From Pseudomonas sp. LS-2 (lineage in GTDB: Bacteria; Pseudomonadota; Gammaproteobacteria; Pseudomonadales; Pseudomonadaceae): a DNA stretch of 64,000 nt. This document shows, piece by piece, positions 1 through 11,747 of this stretch. The notes under the pieces were generated by a model. The model was not told the DNA's origin. It did no database searches and saw nothing but the letters and a program-made list of their open reading frames with translations. The DNA is taken from the NCBI RefSeq assembly GCF_003605735.1, contig NZ_QXTJ01000003.1, forward strand, positions 166,073 to 230,072, read 5' to 3'. Position 1 is the first letter of the stretch. Each line of letters opens with the position of its first letter. Position numbers and translations under genes: made by a program.

Positions 1-351
1 GTCAGCCGGGGTTTTGCCGTCGTCGCGCAGAGAGCCGTCCATCATCACCGAGCTGAAACCCAGCTGGATCGAACGCTGGCAAATGGCGGGGCTGGTGCCG
101 TGGTCCTGGTGCATGACCACGGGGATATGCGGAAATTCTTCGATTGCGGCCAGGATCAGGTGGCGCAGGAAAGGCGCACCGGCGTATTTACGCGCACCGG
201 CCGAAGCCTGAACGATCACCGGGGAATCGGTCTTGTCGGCCGCTTCCATAATGGCGCGCATCTGTTCCAGGTTGTTCACGTTGAATGCAGGGACGCCATA
301 GCCGAATTCGGCGGCGTGGTCCAACATCTGGCGCATGCTGATAAGTGCCAT
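1..351 (-). CDS. fba: Fructose-bisphosphate aldolase class II (N-terminal part; gene runs off the window)
   Basis: Only the first 117 codons are present; the gene continues past base 1. The product is a class II, metal-dependent aldolase that reversibly splits fructose-1,6-bisphosphate into DHAP and glyceraldehyde-3-phosphate in the cytoplasm. The visible part begins [19 protein letters not shown] and contains the HQDHG motif near residue 81, which carries metal- and substrate-binding residues in this family. It lies downstream of pgk on the same strand, separated by two small lipoprotein genes, an order typical of Pseudomonas. The ATG at 351-349 is the family's usual start. Confidence 0.95.
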   Translation of the reverse strand, partial: MALISMRQMLDHAAEFGYGVPAFNVNNLEQMRAIMEAADKTDSPVIVQASAGARKYAGAPFLRHLILAAIEEFPHIPVVMHQDHGTSPAICQRSIQLGFSSVMMDGSLRDDGKTPAD

Positions 352-475
352 TGTCTGTCTCTCTCCCGGTAGGGTCGTTAATCGTGCGTGCCTGCCGTAG
401 CGGCGGCTATTCAAATTATAGGGGCGTAATACTCGGTCACCGCCCGGTGTTGCATCGATCCTGCCACTCAGCCCT

Positions 476-799
476 TCAAGGCGCCTTGCAGCCGCGACCG
501 ATCAAATCGTTGGTAGCGTCCCAGTAGACCAGGCCCTCGCTACCCTTGTTGTCAAACGCCAATACCCCGTTGCTGAACAGAGCACCGGAAGCACCGGGCG
601 CCGCCTGTAGCCGGAAGACCTGTTCGCTTTGGTTCAAGCGCACTTCGACCTCTTTCTTCGCAGCATCGGCGTAACGCCAATAGATCTCCGCCTCGCTGTC
701 GCAGACCCAGTGGGTCCACGGCGCAACCGGCTCAGAAGCCTTCATGCTGGCGCAACCGCCCAGCAGCATCAGTGTCGCAAGGGCAATCAAGCCTTTCAT
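476..799 (-). CDS. MliC/PliC-like lipoprotein (probable C-type lysozyme inhibitor)
   Basis: A 107-residue protein with a lipoprotein signal peptide ([18 protein letters not shown]; lipobox LGGC), so probably anchored in the outer membrane. The mature part has the layout of the MliC family: an early WVCDSE, a central [11 protein letters not shown] segment and a final GRGCKAP, with two cysteines that could form the usual disulfide. Members bind and inhibit host C-type lysozyme; that function here is inference from the pattern. The start at 799 is chosen over one 11 codons upstream because GGAG lies just before it and the signal peptide then begins correctly. Confidence 0.75.
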   Translation of the reverse strand: MKGLIALATLMLLGGCASMKASEPVAPWTHWVCDSEAEIYWRYADAAKKEVEVRLNQSEQVFRLQAAPGASGALFSNGVLAFDNKGSEGLVYWDATNDLIGRGCKAP

Positions 800-899
800 T
801 ACCACTCCTGGATCCCCTGCGAAGCGCGACACGTGTCGCTCGCTCCGATGCCCAGGGGCAGTTCTGTTTCAGATGTTCCGGTACACGTTCAGTTCAGAA

Positions 900-1127
900 T
901 CAGCGACAGGCGACTGGGCCGACAGCGGGCATGAACTCGTATTTTTCCCAAACCTCGGGACCGCCACGCTTGTAAACGATCGGTACGGTCTCAGCCTGCC
1001 AGCCGGCCTGATAGCAGCTGACCTGCAGCAGTTCCGGCGCCGCCTTCGGCCCCGTTCCATCCTCTGGCTCGCTCGCGCAGCCGACCAGTAAACCCGCCAT
1101 GATCAACAGCGGTAATGGCTTGACCAT
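900..1127 (-). CDS. Small lipoprotein of unknown function
   Basis: A 75-residue protein starting MVKPLPLLIMAGLLVGCAS, a standard lipoprotein signal with lipobox VGC. The mature part is about 58 residues, with one more internal cysteine and a C-terminal cysteine (VACR end) that could pair. GGGGAG lies about five bases before the ATG; a GTG five codons earlier is less likely. It sits between pgk and the MliC-like gene, all on the same strand and probably co-transcribed with fba. I do not recognise the family. Confidence 0.7.
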   Translation of the reverse strand: MVKPLPLLIMAGLLVGCASEPEDGTGPKAAPELLQVSCYQAGWQAETVPIVYKRGGPEVWEKYEFMPAVGPVACR

Positions 1128-1156
1128 CTCACTCCCCTTCACACCAGGCCCTGTAT

Positions 1157-2320
1157 TCAGGCCTTGGCGCGTTGTTCCAGAACTTCCACGGCAGGCAATA
1201 CCTTGCCTTCGACGAACTCCAGGAACGCGCCGCCACCGGTGGAAATGTAGGAGATTTTCTCGCCTACGCCGTATTTGTCGATTGCAGCCAGAGTATCGCC
1301 ACCACCAGCGATGGAGAACGCCGGGCTTTCAGCGATTGCCTGAGCCAGCACTTTGGTGCCGTTACCGAACTGGTCGAACTCGAATACGCCGACTGGACCG
1401 TTCCACAGAATAGTCTTGGAAGATTTCAACAAGTCAGCGAATTGGGCCGCAGTTTTCGGGCCAATGTCCAGAATCATGTCGTCGTCGGAAACGTCAGCGA
1501 TCAGTTTGACCGTCGCTTCGGCGTCTTCAGCGAATTTCTTGGCGACCACGACATCGACCGGCAGCGGAACGCTGACCTTGGCGGCGATGGCGCGGGCGGT
1601 GTCCAGCAGATCCGGTTCGTACAGCGATTTGCCGACTGGATGACCAGCAGCCGCCAGGAACGTATTGGCGATGCCGCCACCGACGATCAACTGATCGCAG
1701 ACGGTGCTGAGGCTGTTCAGCACGTCCAGTTTGGTGGAAACCTTGGATCCGGCAACGATGGCAGCCATTGGCTTGGCGGGTTTGCCCAGCGCCTTGCCCA
1801 GAGCGTCCAGTTCCGCGGCAAGCAAAGGACCGGCTGCGGCAACCTTGGCGAACTTGGCCACGCCGTGGGTCGAGCCTTCAGCGCGGTGAGCGGTGCCGAA
1901 CGCGTCCATCACGAACACGTCGCACAGCGCGGCGTATTTCTGCGCCAGCTCGTCGGCGTTCTTTTTCTCGCCTTTGTTGAAGCGCACGTTTTCGAACAGC
2001 ACGATGTCGCCTGCTTTCACTTCGACGCCGTCCAGATACTCGGCCACCAGCGGCACTTCACGACCCAGCGCCTTGCTCAGGTAGTCCGCAACGGGCTTGA
2101 GGCTGTTCTCGGCGGAAAACTCGCCCTCGGTCGGACGACCCAGGTGAGAGCAGACCATGACAGCGGCGCCCTTTTCCAGCGCCAGCTTGATGGTCGGCAG
2201 CGAAGCAAGAATACGTGCATCGCTGGTGACGACACCGTCCTTGACCGGGACGTTGAGGTCTTCGCGGATCAGTACACGCTTACCTTGCAGATCGAGGTCG
2301 GTCATCTTCAACACGGTCAT
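1157..2320 (-). CDS. pgk: Phosphoglycerate kinase
   Basis: A full-length 387-residue cytoplasmic enzyme that transfers a phosphate between 1,3-bisphosphoglycerate and ADP. Family landmarks are present: [11 protein letters not shown] near the N-terminus, CSHLGRP around residue 57 for the phosphoglycerate site, the GGGIANTF segment mid-protein, and a C-terminal GGGDTLAAI followed by [10 protein letters not shown] for nucleotide binding. It follows epd by 17 bases and precedes two lipoprotein genes and fba, so epd-pgk-fba probably form one transcription unit. Confidence 0.97.
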   Translation of the reverse strand: MTVLKMTDLDLQGKRVLIREDLNVPVKDGVVTSDARILASLPTIKLALEKGAAVMVCSHLGRPTEGEFSAENSLKPVADYLSKALGREVPLVAEYLDGVEVKAGDIVLFENVRFNKGEKKNADELAQKYAALCDVFVMDAFGTAHRAEGSTHGVAKFAKVAAAGPLLAAELDALGKALGKPAKPMAAIVAGSKVSTKLDVLNSLSTVCDQLIVGGGIANTFLAAAGHPVGKSLYEPDLLDTARAIAAKVSVPLPVDVVVAKKFAEDAEATVKLIADVSDDDMILDIGPKTAAQFADLLKSSKTILWNGPVGVFEFDQFGNGTKVLAQAIAESPAFSIAGGGDTLAAIDKYGVGEKISYISTGGGAFLEFVEGKVLPAVEVLEQRAKA

Positions 2321-2337
2321 GAGGCGTTCCCTGTTTA

Positions 2338-3405
2338 TTACTGTTGTTTATGGATGCTTTGAAGAAAGTGATCGGCGACATCCAGCATTCGATTGGCAAA
2401 ACCCCATTCGTTGTCGAACCAGGCCAGAACGTTGACCAGCCGCGGGCCGGAAACCCGTGTCTGGCTGGCATCGATGATGGCCGAATGAGGGTCATGGTTG
2501 AAATCACAACTGGCGTGGGGCAGCTCGGTGTAGGCCAGCAAGCCTTTCAGCGGACCGCTGGTGGCGGCCTCGCGCAGAATCCGGTTGATCTCCACCGCAT
2601 CCGTATCACGCGCTACCTGCAGCGTGATGTCCAGGCATGAAACGTTTACCGTCGGCACACGAACTGCTTTGGCCTGAATTCGGCCGGCAAGTTCCGGAAG
2701 CAGCCGCTCGATGCCACGCGCCAGACCAGTGGACACCGGAATGATCGACTGAAAGGCCGAACGCGTCCGGCGCAGGTCTTCATGATGATAGGCGTCAATC
2801 ACCGGTTGGTCGTTCATCGCCGAGTGAATCGTGGTGATCGTGACGTATTCCAGGCCCAGCTCGCGGTTCAGCAGGTCTAGCAATGGCACGCTGCAGTTGG
2901 TGGTGCAGGACGCCGCAGAGACCAGCAACTCTTCTCCAGTCAGCCTCTGCTGGTTGATGCCGTAGACGATGGTGGCATCGACATCCGCTTCGCTCGCCAT
3001 CGGCTGGGAGAACAGCACGCGCGGCGCACGGGCCGACAAAAAGCGCTCGCCATCGGCGCGAGTGTTGTAGACACCCGAGCATTCGAGCACCAGATCGACG
3101 TCCAGCTCATTCCAGTCGATGCCTTCCGGCGTCGCACTACGGAACACTTTGATGACGTGATCGTTGATGTGCAGAAAATCGCCTTCGACCCGCACTTCGC
3201 CGGGAAACCGGCCATGTGTGGAGTCAAAGCGCGTGAGGTATTCGAGACTGGCCATGTCGGCCAGGTCGTTGATTGCCACCACTTCAAAGCCAGCCTTCGC
3301 TCCTCGCTCGCACAGCGCGCGCAGCACGCAGCGACCGATACGACCGTAACCATTGAGGGCAACTTTATAAGGGCGGGGCTGAGGCATGGGGGTTCTCACA
3401 GACAT
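2338..3405 (-). CDS. epd: D-erythrose-4-phosphate dehydrogenase (GAPDH family)
   Basis: A 355-residue NAD-dependent dehydrogenase of the glyceraldehyde-3-phosphate dehydrogenase family. The Rossmann motif NGYGRIGR is at residues 18-25, and the catalytic cysteine is in SAASCTTNC (Cys167). Its position between tktA and pgk and its overall sequence fit Epd, which oxidises erythrose-4-phosphate on the way to pyridoxal phosphate; a GAPDH role cannot be excluded from sequence. A second ATG six codons downstream (3387) is possible but has no better ribosome-binding site. Confidence 0.87.
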   Translation of the reverse strand: MSVRTPMPQPRPYKVALNGYGRIGRCVLRALCERGAKAGFEVVAINDLADMASLEYLTRFDSTHGRFPGEVRVEGDFLHINDHVIKVFRSATPEGIDWNELDVDLVLECSGVYNTRADGERFLSARAPRVLFSQPMASEADVDATIVYGINQQRLTGEELLVSAASCTTNCSVPLLDLLNRELGLEYVTITTIHSAMNDQPVIDAYHHEDLRRTRSAFQSIIPVSTGLARGIERLLPELAGRIQAKAVRVPTVNVSCLDITLQVARDTDAVEINRILREAATSGPLKGLLAYTELPHASCDFNHDPHSAIIDASQTRVSGPRLVNVLAWFDNEWGFANRMLDVADHFLQSIHKQQ

Positions 3406-3438
3406 TCGTTATCGCCCCACGATGGCGTAAGCGCCCCC

Positions 3439-3508
3439 CTGTAGCAGTCCGGCTTGCCGGCGGCGGCGAATTCAAGATCGCCACCGCCGGCAAGTCGGGC
3501 TGCTACAG
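3439..3508. repeat. REP palindrome pair, family 1 (REPIN)
   Basis: Two inverted arms, CTGTAGCAGTCCGGCTTGCC and a near-complementary right arm ending GGCTGCTACAG, flank a short loop between epd and tktA. This is the commonest family in the window (also at 13199, 14120, 19615, 29342, 57089 and 62774). Such doublets are typical of Pseudomonas REPINs, which are thought to be moved by RAYT transposases; no RAYT gene lies here. Confidence 0.85.
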
Positions 3509-3547
3509 ATGGACGGTGCGCCAATCAAAAGGCATGCGTTGCCGATA

Positions 3548-5545
3548 TCAGTCTTCCAGCAGCTCTTCAGCCGTGCCGACGATGTTCTCCAGCGTGAAGC
3601 CGAACTCTTCGAACAGCAGGTTCGCCGGCGCCGACTCACCGAAGGTGGTCATGCCGATCACGCGGCCTTCCAGACCGACGTACTTGTACCAGTAGTCCGC
3701 GTGACCCGCTTCGATGGCGATACGGGCGCTGACTTCCAGCGGCAGAACCGACTGCTTGTACAGCGCGTCCTGGGACTCGAAGACGCTGGTGCAGGGCATG
3801 GAAACCACACGCACGTTCTTGCCGTCGGCAGTCAGCTTGTCGAAGGCCTGAACGGCCAGACCGACTTCGGAGCCGGTCGCGATCAGGATCAGATCCGGTT
3901 CGCCGTTGCAGTCGCGCAGCACGTAACCACCACGGTTGATATTCTCCAGTTGCAGCGCGTCACGAGACTGATGCTGCAGGTTCTGACGGGAGAAGATCAG
4001 GGCCGAAGGGCCGTCGTCACGCTCGATGGCGTGTTTCCAGGCCACTGCCGATTCAACCGCGTCAGCTGGACGCCAGCAATCCAGGTTCGGCGTAGTACGC
4101 AGGCTGGTCAGTTGCTCGATCGGCTGGTGAGTCGGGCCGTCTTCGCCCAGACCGATGGAGTCGTGGGTGAACACATAGATGACGCGCTTCTTCATCAGCG
4201 AAGACATCCGCACCGCGTTACGGGCGTATTCCATGAAGATCAGGAAGGTTGCGCCATACGGCACGAAACCGCCGTGCAGGGCGATACCGTTCATGATCGC
4301 GCCCATGCCGAACTCACGCACCCCGTAATGCAGGTAGTTGCCGTTGGCGTCTTCGCCGGTGATGCTCTTGCAGCCTTTCCAGATGGTCAGGTTGGAACCG
4401 GCCAGGTCAGCCGAACCGCCGAGGAACTCAGGCAGCAGCGGGCCAAAATTGCTCAGGGCGTTCTGGCTGGCCTTACGGCTGGCGATGGTCTCGCCCTTGG
4501 CGTTCACTTCAGCGACGTACGCAGCGGACTTTTCAGCGAAGTCGGCTGGCAGCTCGCCGCTCATGCGACGGATCAGCTCGTTGGCTTCAGCAGGGAATGC
4601 AGCGGAGTAGGCAGCGAAACGCTGATCCCACTCGGCTTCGGCGGCCAGGCCTTTTTCCTTGGCGTCCCATTCTTTGTAGATGTCGGCCGGGATCTCGAAC
4701 GGACCGTGGGTCCATTTCAGCGCAGCGCGGGTCAGGGCGATTTCGTCGTTGCCCAGTGGAGCGCCGTGGCACTCTTCCTTGCCCTGCTTGTTCGGCGATC
4801 CGAAACCGATGGTGGTCTTGCAGCAGATCAGGGTCGGCTTGTCGCTCTTGCGAGCGGTGTCGATGGCGGTCTTGATTTCGTCGGCGTCATGACCGTCAAC
4901 ATTGCGGATCACCAGCCAGCCGTAGGACTCAAAGCGCTTTGGCGTGTCATCGGTGAACCAGCCTTCGACTTCGCCGTCGATGGAGATGCCGTTGTCGTCG
5001 TAGAAGGCGATCAGCTTGTTCAACCGCAGAGTGCCAGCCAGCGAAGCGACTTCGTGGGAAATCCCTTCCATCATGCAGCCGTCACCCATGAACACGTAGG
5101 TGTGGTGATCAACGATGTTGTGGCCTGGGCGGTTGAACTGTGCAGCCAGAGTCTTTTCGGCGACAGCGAAACCGACGGCGTTGGCGAAACCCTGACCCAG
5201 CGGCCCGGTGGTGGTTTCGACGCCTGGGGTGTAGCCGTATTCCGGGTGGCCCGGGGTGCGGCTGTGCAACTGACGGAAGTTTTTCAGGTCGTCGATCGAC
5301 AGGTCGTAACCGGTCAGGTGCAGCAGCGAATAGATCAGCATCGAGCCGTGGCCGTTAGACAGGATGAACCGGTCACGGTCGGCGAACAGCGGGTTGCTCG
5401 GATTGTGTTTCAGATAATCGCGCCACAGGACTTCAGCGATATCCGCCATGCCCATCGGGGCTCCTGGGTGGCCGCTGTTGGCCTTTTGCACGGCATCCAT
5501 GCTGAGGGCACGAATGGCATTGGCACGCTCACGACGGCTGGGCAT
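3548..5545 (-). CDS. tktA: Transketolase
   Basis: A 665-residue thiamine-diphosphate enzyme of the non-oxidative pentose phosphate pathway, moving two-carbon units between sugar phosphates. The ThDP/metal motif GDGCMMEG is followed about 30 residues later by [17 protein letters not shown] near the N-terminus and FGESAP near the C-terminus are also family landmarks. The ATG at 5545 has AGGAG upstream and gives the normal length; the frame stays open 63 codons further upstream, but that part is not protein-like. epd and pgk follow on the same strand. Confidence 0.97.
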   Translation of the reverse strand: MPSRRERANAIRALSMDAVQKANSGHPGAPMGMADIAEVLWRDYLKHNPSNPLFADRDRFILSNGHGSMLIYSLLHLTGYDLSIDDLKNFRQLHSRTPGHPEYGYTPGVETTTGPLGQGFANAVGFAVAEKTLAAQFNRPGHNIVDHHTYVFMGDGCMMEGISHEVASLAGTLRLNKLIAFYDDNGISIDGEVEGWFTDDTPKRFESYGWLVIRNVDGHDADEIKTAIDTARKSDKPTLICCKTTIGFGSPNKQGKEECHGAPLGNDEIALTRAALKWTHGPFEIPADIYKEWDAKEKGLAAEAEWDQRFAAYSAAFPAEANELIRRMSGELPADFAEKSAAYVAEVNAKGETIASRKASQNALSNFGPLLPEFLGGSADLAGSNLTIWKGCKSITGEDANGNYLHYGVREFGMGAIMNGIALHGGFVPYGATFLIFMEYARNAVRMSSLMKKRVIYVFTHDSIGLGEDGPTHQPIEQLTSLRTTPNLDCWRPADAVESAVAWKHAIERDDGPSALIFSRQNLQHQSRDALQLENINRGGYVLRDCNGEPDLILIATGSEVGLAVQAFDKLTADGKNVRVVSMPCTSVFESQDALYKQSVLPLEVSARIAIEAGHADYWYKYVGLEGRVIGMTTFGESAPANLLFEEFGFTLENIVGTAEELLED

Positions 5546-5740
5546 CGCTGATCTCCTGGGGCAGAAAGAAGTGGGATCTGAAAAAGGCGGCCATTTTCCC
5601 TCAGGCACTGCTGCGGGGCAATGACAGATGCAGCCGATGCGCGAATTTACTGCGTTGCAGGCGCTTTTTATGTCACGAAAGGAGAGTTGTGGCCGCAGAC
5701 GGCGTAATCGCGGCGTCTGATGCCCGCCACCCATCGAGCA

Positions 5741-5760
5741 ATATCAAAACTTTTTGATAT
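5741..5760. promoter_or_regulatory. Candidate operator of the ArsR-type (SahR-like) regulator
   Basis: ATATCAAAACTTTTTGATAT is an inverted repeat with nine of ten base pairs matching. It lies 43 bases before the regulator gene that precedes metK, and 196 bases before tktA on the other strand. AT-rich palindromes with ATCAA/TTGAT half-sites are typical of ArsR-type repressors. Assignment to the adjacent gene is inference from position and symmetry. Confidence 0.7.
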
Positions 5761-5765
5761 TGGTC

Positions 5766-5794
5766 TTGCGGCTCGCTCGGTCCATAACTAGACT
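5766..5794 (+). promoter_or_regulatory. Candidate sigma-70 promoter for the regulator-metK operon
   Basis: TTGCGG at 5766-5771 and TAGACT at 5789-5794 are 17 bases apart. The expected transcription start is at about 5800-5802, only a few bases before the ATG at 5804, so the message could be nearly leaderless. The palindrome at 5741-5760 lies immediately upstream of the -35 box. Confidence 0.5.
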
Positions 5795-5803
5795 GCCTGC
5801 CTT

Positions 5804-6799
5804 ATGAATCTTCGCGTGCCCGCTATCAGTCATGATCAAAGCGACGAACTGGCTGCCTTGTGCAAGGCCGGTGGCGACCCCCTGCGTCTGAACGTGCTGC
5901 GCGCCCTGTCGAACGACTCTTTCGGTGTGCTGGAGCTGGCGCAGATCTTCGCGATGGGGCAGTCGGGCATGAGCCATCACTTGAAGGTACTTGCCCAGGC
6001 AGGTCTGGTGGCAACCCGACGCGAAGGCAATGCGATTTTCTATCGCCGCGCCCTGCCCCATACCGACCAGATCGGCGGCAAGTTGCACGCGGCGCTACTT
6101 GAAGAAATCGACGGCCTGACGCTGCCGGACGACATGCAGGCCCGAATTGGCGCTGTGCATCGCCAGCGCGCCAACGCCAGCCAGGATTTCTTCGCACGCA
6201 CCGCCGAAAAATTTCGAGCCCAGCAGGACCTGATCGCAGGACTGCCGCAATACCGCGACAGTCTCTTGTCGTTAATGGACAAGCTGAGCTTTGACGCTGA
6301 CGCCACGGCTGTCGAAGTCGGTCCTGGCGATGGTGGTTTCCTGCCTGACCTTGCGCAGCGTTTCCGGCACGTCACGGGACTGGACAACAGCCCCGCCATG
6401 CTCGATCTGGCACGCAATATCTGCGAGCAGAAAGCACTGGATAACGTTGAGCTGAAACTGGCCGATGCACTGTCCGACGCTAACGTTAGCGGCGACTGCG
6501 TTGTCTTGAATATGGTGCTTCACCACTTTGCCGCACCGGCTGAGGCACTGAAACAACTGGCCAACCTGTTACGACCGGGCGCAAGCCTCTTGGTGACGGA
6601 GTTGTGCAGCCACGATCAGAGCTGGGCCAGGGAGGCCTGTGGCGATCTCTGGTTGGGTTTCGAACAGGAAGATCTGGCCCGTTGGGCCATCGCTGCGGGG
6701 CTGGTCCCCGGGGAAAGCCTCTATGTAGGTTTACGTAATGGTTTCCAGATACAGGTCCGCCACTTTCAGCGACCGGCTGGCGACACTCACCATCGGTAA
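5804..6799 (+). CDS. ArsR-family regulator fused to a SAM-dependent methyltransferase-type domain (SahR-like)
   Basis: A 331-residue two-domain protein. Residues about 10-100 form an ArsR winged helix-turn-helix (recognition region [19 protein letters not shown]). Residues about 150-325 form a class I methyltransferase fold ([14 protein letters not shown] glycine-rich loop, then VLNMVLHHF). Proteins of this build that control the methionine/SAM cycle are described as SahR, where the second domain senses S-adenosylhomocysteine. It lies 20 bases upstream of metK and a strong palindrome lies in front, which supports autoregulation and metK control. There is no visible Shine-Dalgarno sequence before the ATG. 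An active methyltransferase cannot be excluded. Confidence 0.85.
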   Translation: MNLRVPAISHDQSDELAALCKAGGDPLRLNVLRALSNDSFGVLELAQIFAMGQSGMSHHLKVLAQAGLVATRREGNAIFYRRALPHTDQIGGKLHAALLEEIDGLTLPDDMQARIGAVHRQRANASQDFFARTAEKFRAQQDLIAGLPQYRDSLLSLMDKLSFDADATAVEVGPGDGGFLPDLAQRFRHVTGLDNSPAMLDLARNICEQKALDNVELKLADALSDANVSGDCVVLNMVLHHFAAPAEALKQLANLLRPGASLLVTELCSHDQSWAREACGDLWLGFEQEDLARWAIAAGLVPGESLYVGLRNGFQIQVRHFQRPAGDTHHR

Positions 6800-6819
6800 C
6801 ACTCAGGAAAATCGTCGAG

Positions 6820-8010
6820 ATGAGCGAATACTCCCTTTTCACCTCCGAGTCCGTGTCCGAAGGGCATCCGGACAAAATCGCCGACCAGATCTCCGATGCG
6901 GTGCTGGACGCAATCATTACCCAGGATAAACACGCTCGCGTAGCGGTTGAAACCCTGGTCAAGACCGGTGTTGCCATCGTTGCCGGCGAAGTCACCACCA
7001 CTGCGTGGGTCGACCTGGAGCAGATCGTTCGTGACGTGATCAGCGACATCGGCTACACCAGCTCCGACGTTGGTTTCGACGGCGCGACCTGCGGCGTGAT
7101 GAATATCATCGGCAAGCAATCCCCTGACATCAACCAGGGTGTCGACCGTGCCAAGCCTGAAGATCAGGGCGCTGGCGACCAGGGCCTGATGTTCGGCTAT
7201 GCCAGCAACGAAACCGCCGAACTGATGCCTGCACCCATCGCGTTCTCCCACCAGTTGGTCAAACGTCAGGCTGAAGCCCGCAAATCCGGTCTGCTGCCAT
7301 GGCTGCGCCCGGACGCCAAATCTCAGGTCACCTGCCGCTATGAAAACGGCATCGTGGTCGGTATCGACGCGATCGTCCTCTCCACCCAGCACAACCCTGA
7401 AGTCTCCTACGCCGACTTGCGCGAAGGCGTGATGGAGCTGATCGTCAAGCATGTGCTGCCAGCCGAGCTGCTGCACAAGGACACCCAGTTCCACATCAAC
7501 CCGACGGGTCAGTTCATCATCGGCGGCCCGGTGGGCGACTGCGGTCTGACCGGTCGCAAGATCATCGTCGACAGCTACGGCGGCATGGCCCGTCACGGCG
7601 GTGGCGCGTTCTCCGGCAAGGATCCGTCCAAGGTTGACCGTTCGGCCGCCTACGCCGGTCGTTACGTTGCCAAAAACATCGTCGCCGCGGGCCTGGCCGA
7701 GCGTTGCGAGATTCAGGTTTCTTACGCCATCGGCGTCGCGCAACCGACTTCGATCTCGCTGAACACCTTCGGCACCGGCAAGATCAGCGACGACAAGATC
7801 GTCAAGCTGGTCCGCGAGCACTTCGATCTGCGTCCATACGCAATCACCACCATGCTCGACCTGCTGCACCCGATGTACCAGGAAACCGCAGCCTATGGCC
7901 ACTTCGGCCGCACCCCGGAAACCAAGACCGTCGGCGAAGACACCTTCACCACGTTCACTTGGGAAAAAACCGACCGCGCCAACGCACTGCGTGCTGCCGC
8001 CGGTTTGTAA
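6820..8010 (+). CDS. metK: S-adenosylmethionine synthetase
   Basis: A 396-residue enzyme making SAM from methionine and ATP; the length is normal for the family. Landmarks in order are [15 protein letters not shown] near the N-terminus, [22 protein letters not shown] for the ATP site, and the phosphate-binding [19 protein letters not shown] in the C-terminal third. AGGAAA precedes the ATG by a few bases. It is in the same transcription unit as the SahR-like regulator and ends before a strong terminator. Confidence 0.98.
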   Translation: MSEYSLFTSESVSEGHPDKIADQISDAVLDAIITQDKHARVAVETLVKTGVAIVAGEVTTTAWVDLEQIVRDVISDIGYTSSDVGFDGATCGVMNIIGKQSPDINQGVDRAKPEDQGAGDQGLMFGYASNETAELMPAPIAFSHQLVKRQAEARKSGLLPWLRPDAKSQVTCRYENGIVVGIDAIVLSTQHNPEVSYADLREGVMELIVKHVLPAELLHKDTQFHINPTGQFIIGGPVGDCGLTGRKIIVDSYGGMARHGGGAFSGKDPSKVDRSAAYAGRYVAKNIVAAGLAERCEIQVSYAIGVAQPTSISLNTFGTGKISDDKIVKLVREHFDLRPYAITTMLDLLHPMYQETAAYGHFGRTPETKTVGEDTFTTFTWEKTDRANALRAAAGL

Positions 8011-8034
8011 TACGCCTGAGCTGTGACAGGTAAG

Positions 8035-8071
8035 AAAAGCCCCTGGCGATGAGACTCGTCAGGGGCTTTTT
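8035..8071 (+). terminator. Rho-independent terminator after metK
   Basis: AAAAGCCCCTG and CAGGGGCTTTTT form a perfect stem around a 14-base loop and end in a run of T. It lies 25 bases after metK and just before the end of the converging LysE gene, so it may work in both directions. Confidence 0.92.
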
Positions 8072-8075
8072 GCTT

Positions 8076-8696
8076 TTATGCCCGCCGCGCCACCAGCAAA
8101 AACGACGCAGAGCTCGCCAACAACCCGGCGCAAACACGGTTGAACAACCGCTTGCCGCTGGGCTTGGCGAACAGCCGGCGGGCGTGGATGCCCATGTAGC
8201 AATAGAGCGCGATGGCGATGCACTCCAGTGCCAGAAACATCGCGCCCAGTTGTGCGAACTGGGTGGTGATCACCCCGGAGCGGTCGATGAACTGTGGCAG
8301 GAAAGCGGTGAACAGAAGGATCGCCTTGGGGTTGCCGATGGCGAGCAGAAATTCCTGACGCGCCAATCGGCCGAGTCCAATCTGTGCGGCCGTGCCATCA
8401 ATGTGGGAGTCCCCCCGAGCCCGCCACAGTTGAATCGACAGGTAAAAGAGGTACGCCGCTCCGACAATCTTGATCGCGTGAAACAGCCATTCGGATGTGT
8501 GCAAGACCGCCGTCATTCCCACCGCGGCGAGTGCAATCATGATTGCGAACGCCAACAAACGGCCAAGCCCACCGCCGCAACCGCGAACGAAGCCGTAGCG
8601 TGAGGCATTGCTGATCGACAGCAGGTTGTTGGGGCCGGGAGCCATGTTGAGGGCAAAACAGGCAGGGATGAAAACGGCGAGGGTCGACAGTTCCAT
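8076..8696 (-). CDS. LysE/RhtB-family amino-acid exporter
   Basis: A 206-residue inner-membrane protein with about six hydrophobic segments. The N-terminal MELSTLAVFIPACFALNMAP followed by GPNNL is the family signature (N-terminal helix plus PGPN), and the central IGNPKAILLFTAFLPQF is also typical. Members export amino acids or related small molecules; the substrate cannot be read from sequence. The start at 8696 gives the normal family length; the longer open frame upstream is not membrane-protein-like. It is unlikely to be the Chp-linked ChpE, given its location. Confidence 0.88.
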   Translation of the reverse strand: MELSTLAVFIPACFALNMAPGPNNLLSISNASRYGFVRGCGGGLGRLLAFAIMIALAAVGMTAVLHTSEWLFHAIKIVGAAYLFYLSIQLWRARGDSHIDGTAAQIGLGRLARQEFLLAIGNPKAILLFTAFLPQFIDRSGVITTQFAQLGAMFLALECIAIALYCYMGIHARRLFAKPSGKRLFNRVCAGLLASSASFLLVARRA

Positions 8697-8868
8697 TTTA
8701 TGGGCGTCCTTTCCAGGCGCTGGATGAAACATCATTTTGCACTCGCACCGAATGGGCTCAAGGCACAGCTGCGCAGCGAATTGCAGCCCGACTGTACCGG
8801 CCATGACAAATCCGGTAACCAGGCGTAGCGCCAGACACACGCGTGAGGCCCTAGCCTTTGCCGTATGA

Positions 8869-10575
<1,707 letters not shown>

Positions 10576-10635
10576 TCATTTATACCCCCGTATGCTCGCA
10601 TCGAGCGCCGGGGCGTCTGTATTCAAGGAGCGTTT

Positions 10636-11055
10636 ATGAAATTTTTGTCCCCACTGATCGCATTCACCGCTTGCGGTCTGCTCGCCGCCCCCTTGTTCGC
10701 TGCCGAACAGGCACCCGAGTTGACCGGCTGCGCGGCGAAACGTCAGGACATCAGCACCCAGATCGAACAGGCCAAGGCCGCAGGCAACAGCAATCAGCAG
10801 GCCGGTCTGGAAAAAGCCTTGAGCGAAGTCACGGCCAACTGCACCGACGCGGGTTTGCTCAAAGAGCAGGAAAAGAAAGTTCTGGACGCCAAGCGCGAGG
10901 TCAGCCGTCGTCAGGCTGATCTGGACAAAGCCAACAGCAAGGGCGATCCGGAGAAAATCAACAAGCGTAAAGACAAGCTGGCCGAATCAAGGAAGGAGTT
11001 GCAGGACGAGCAGGAGAAGCTGGAGAAGCTTCAGCCGGATGAAGAAGACGAGTAG
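10636..11055 (+). CDS. DUF1090 (YqjC-like) periplasmic protein
   Basis: A 139-residue protein with a signal peptide (MKFLSPLIAFTACGLLAAPLFAAE). Two cysteines, in LTGCAAKRQDI and ANCTDAG, and a long highly charged helical C-terminus (KEQEKKVLDAKREVSRR onward, ending in DEEDE) match the DUF1090 family. The function is unknown; the mature part is probably a periplasmic coiled coil. AAGGAG precedes the ATG. Confidence 0.85.
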   Translation: MKFLSPLIAFTACGLLAAPLFAAEQAPELTGCAAKRQDISTQIEQAKAAGNSNQQAGLEKALSEVTANCTDAGLLKEQEKKVLDAKREVSRRQADLDKANSKGDPEKINKRKDKLAESRKELQDEQEKLEKLQPDEEDE

Positions 11056-11062
11056 GCGCGAG

Positions 11063-11155
11063 CCTGTAGCGGGAGCCAGCTTACTGGTGAGGGCGTTCGG
11101 TCTGGGGTTTCAAGGTGAATGAAATCCCGCTTTCACCAGCAAGCCGGTTTCCCCA
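11063..11155. repeat. REP palindrome pair, family 3, degenerate
   Basis: A left arm (GTAGCGGGAGCCAGCTTACTGGTGA) and a right arm (TTCACCAGCAAGCCGGTTTCC) are imperfect complements. This family (GGGAGCC-GGCTTGCTGGCGA type) also occurs at 33779 and 55879. It lies between the DUF1090 gene and the converging cytochrome gene. Confidence 0.65.
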
Positions 11156-11176
11156 GAACCCCGCGTCCAATTGCCC

Positions 11177-11668
11177 TCAGTGATCCCGAAACTCTTTGTG
11201 GCAGGCGTCGCAGGCATCTTCGACGTTGTTCATCGGCGCAATCATGTTCACAGGCGTCAACTGAAGTTGCTGCGTGGCAACCACCAGTTCCCCGGTTCGG
11301 GTTTCCAGCGCTTTGGCGAGTTCCTGAAAACGTGCCTGCCGCTGCCAGACCGCATCCTTCGCACTGGTGTGCTCGGACTCACGTACAGGCGGGAAATGCT
11401 TCCAGGGCGCGTGAGACAAGGCATCGAGCTTTACCGCGCCCTCGGCGAATTTCGGGCCATCGAACGTCAGTCTCCCGCGCAGCATGCCGCCGATATCTTC
11501 ACTGGTTTTGAGCATTTGCTTGAAGATCGCCTTGCGCTGCCCGAGCGGCGAGTCAGGATCGACACCGCCGCACGCGCTCAAGCCAAGCAGAGCAACCACC
11601 AACAGGCACGCCCTCAACGGCAAACTTTTGTGGGACAAACCTTTCAAACCAACGCTCTTCGATTTCAT
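11177..11668 (-). CDS. Cytochrome c'-type lipoprotein
   Basis: A 163-residue protein with a lipoprotein signal (ACLLVVALLGLSACGG, lipobox LSAC) and a single haem-attachment motif, CDACH, eight residues from the C-terminus. A four-helix body with the c-type haem motif at the end of the last helix is the cytochrome c'/c-556 plan. These proteins bind haem in the periplasm and often bind NO or CO; the role here is unknown. The start at 11668 lacks a strong ribosome-binding site; an in-frame start at 11716 is possible but would bury the signal peptide. Confidence 0.8.
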   Translation of the reverse strand: MKSKSVGLKGLSHKSLPLRACLLVVALLGLSACGGVDPDSPLGQRKAIFKQMLKTSEDIGGMLRGRLTFDGPKFAEGAVKLDALSHAPWKHFPPVRESEHTSAKDAVWQRQARFQELAKALETRTGELVVATQQLQLTPVNMIAPMNNVEDACDACHKEFRDH

Positions 11669-11747
11669 GGCGACGACTGGCTGGAAAAAACGGCCGCCAG
11701 TATCGGCCCGCGCCATGAAAAACCCAAGTGAAGGATCGACATTGCGA

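Noticed and set aside
3509..5551. A 680-codon open frame on the plus strand opposite tktA
   Set aside because: It mirrors tktA exactly and arises from the codon use of a highly expressed GC-rich gene; there is no ribosome-binding site or recognisable domain.
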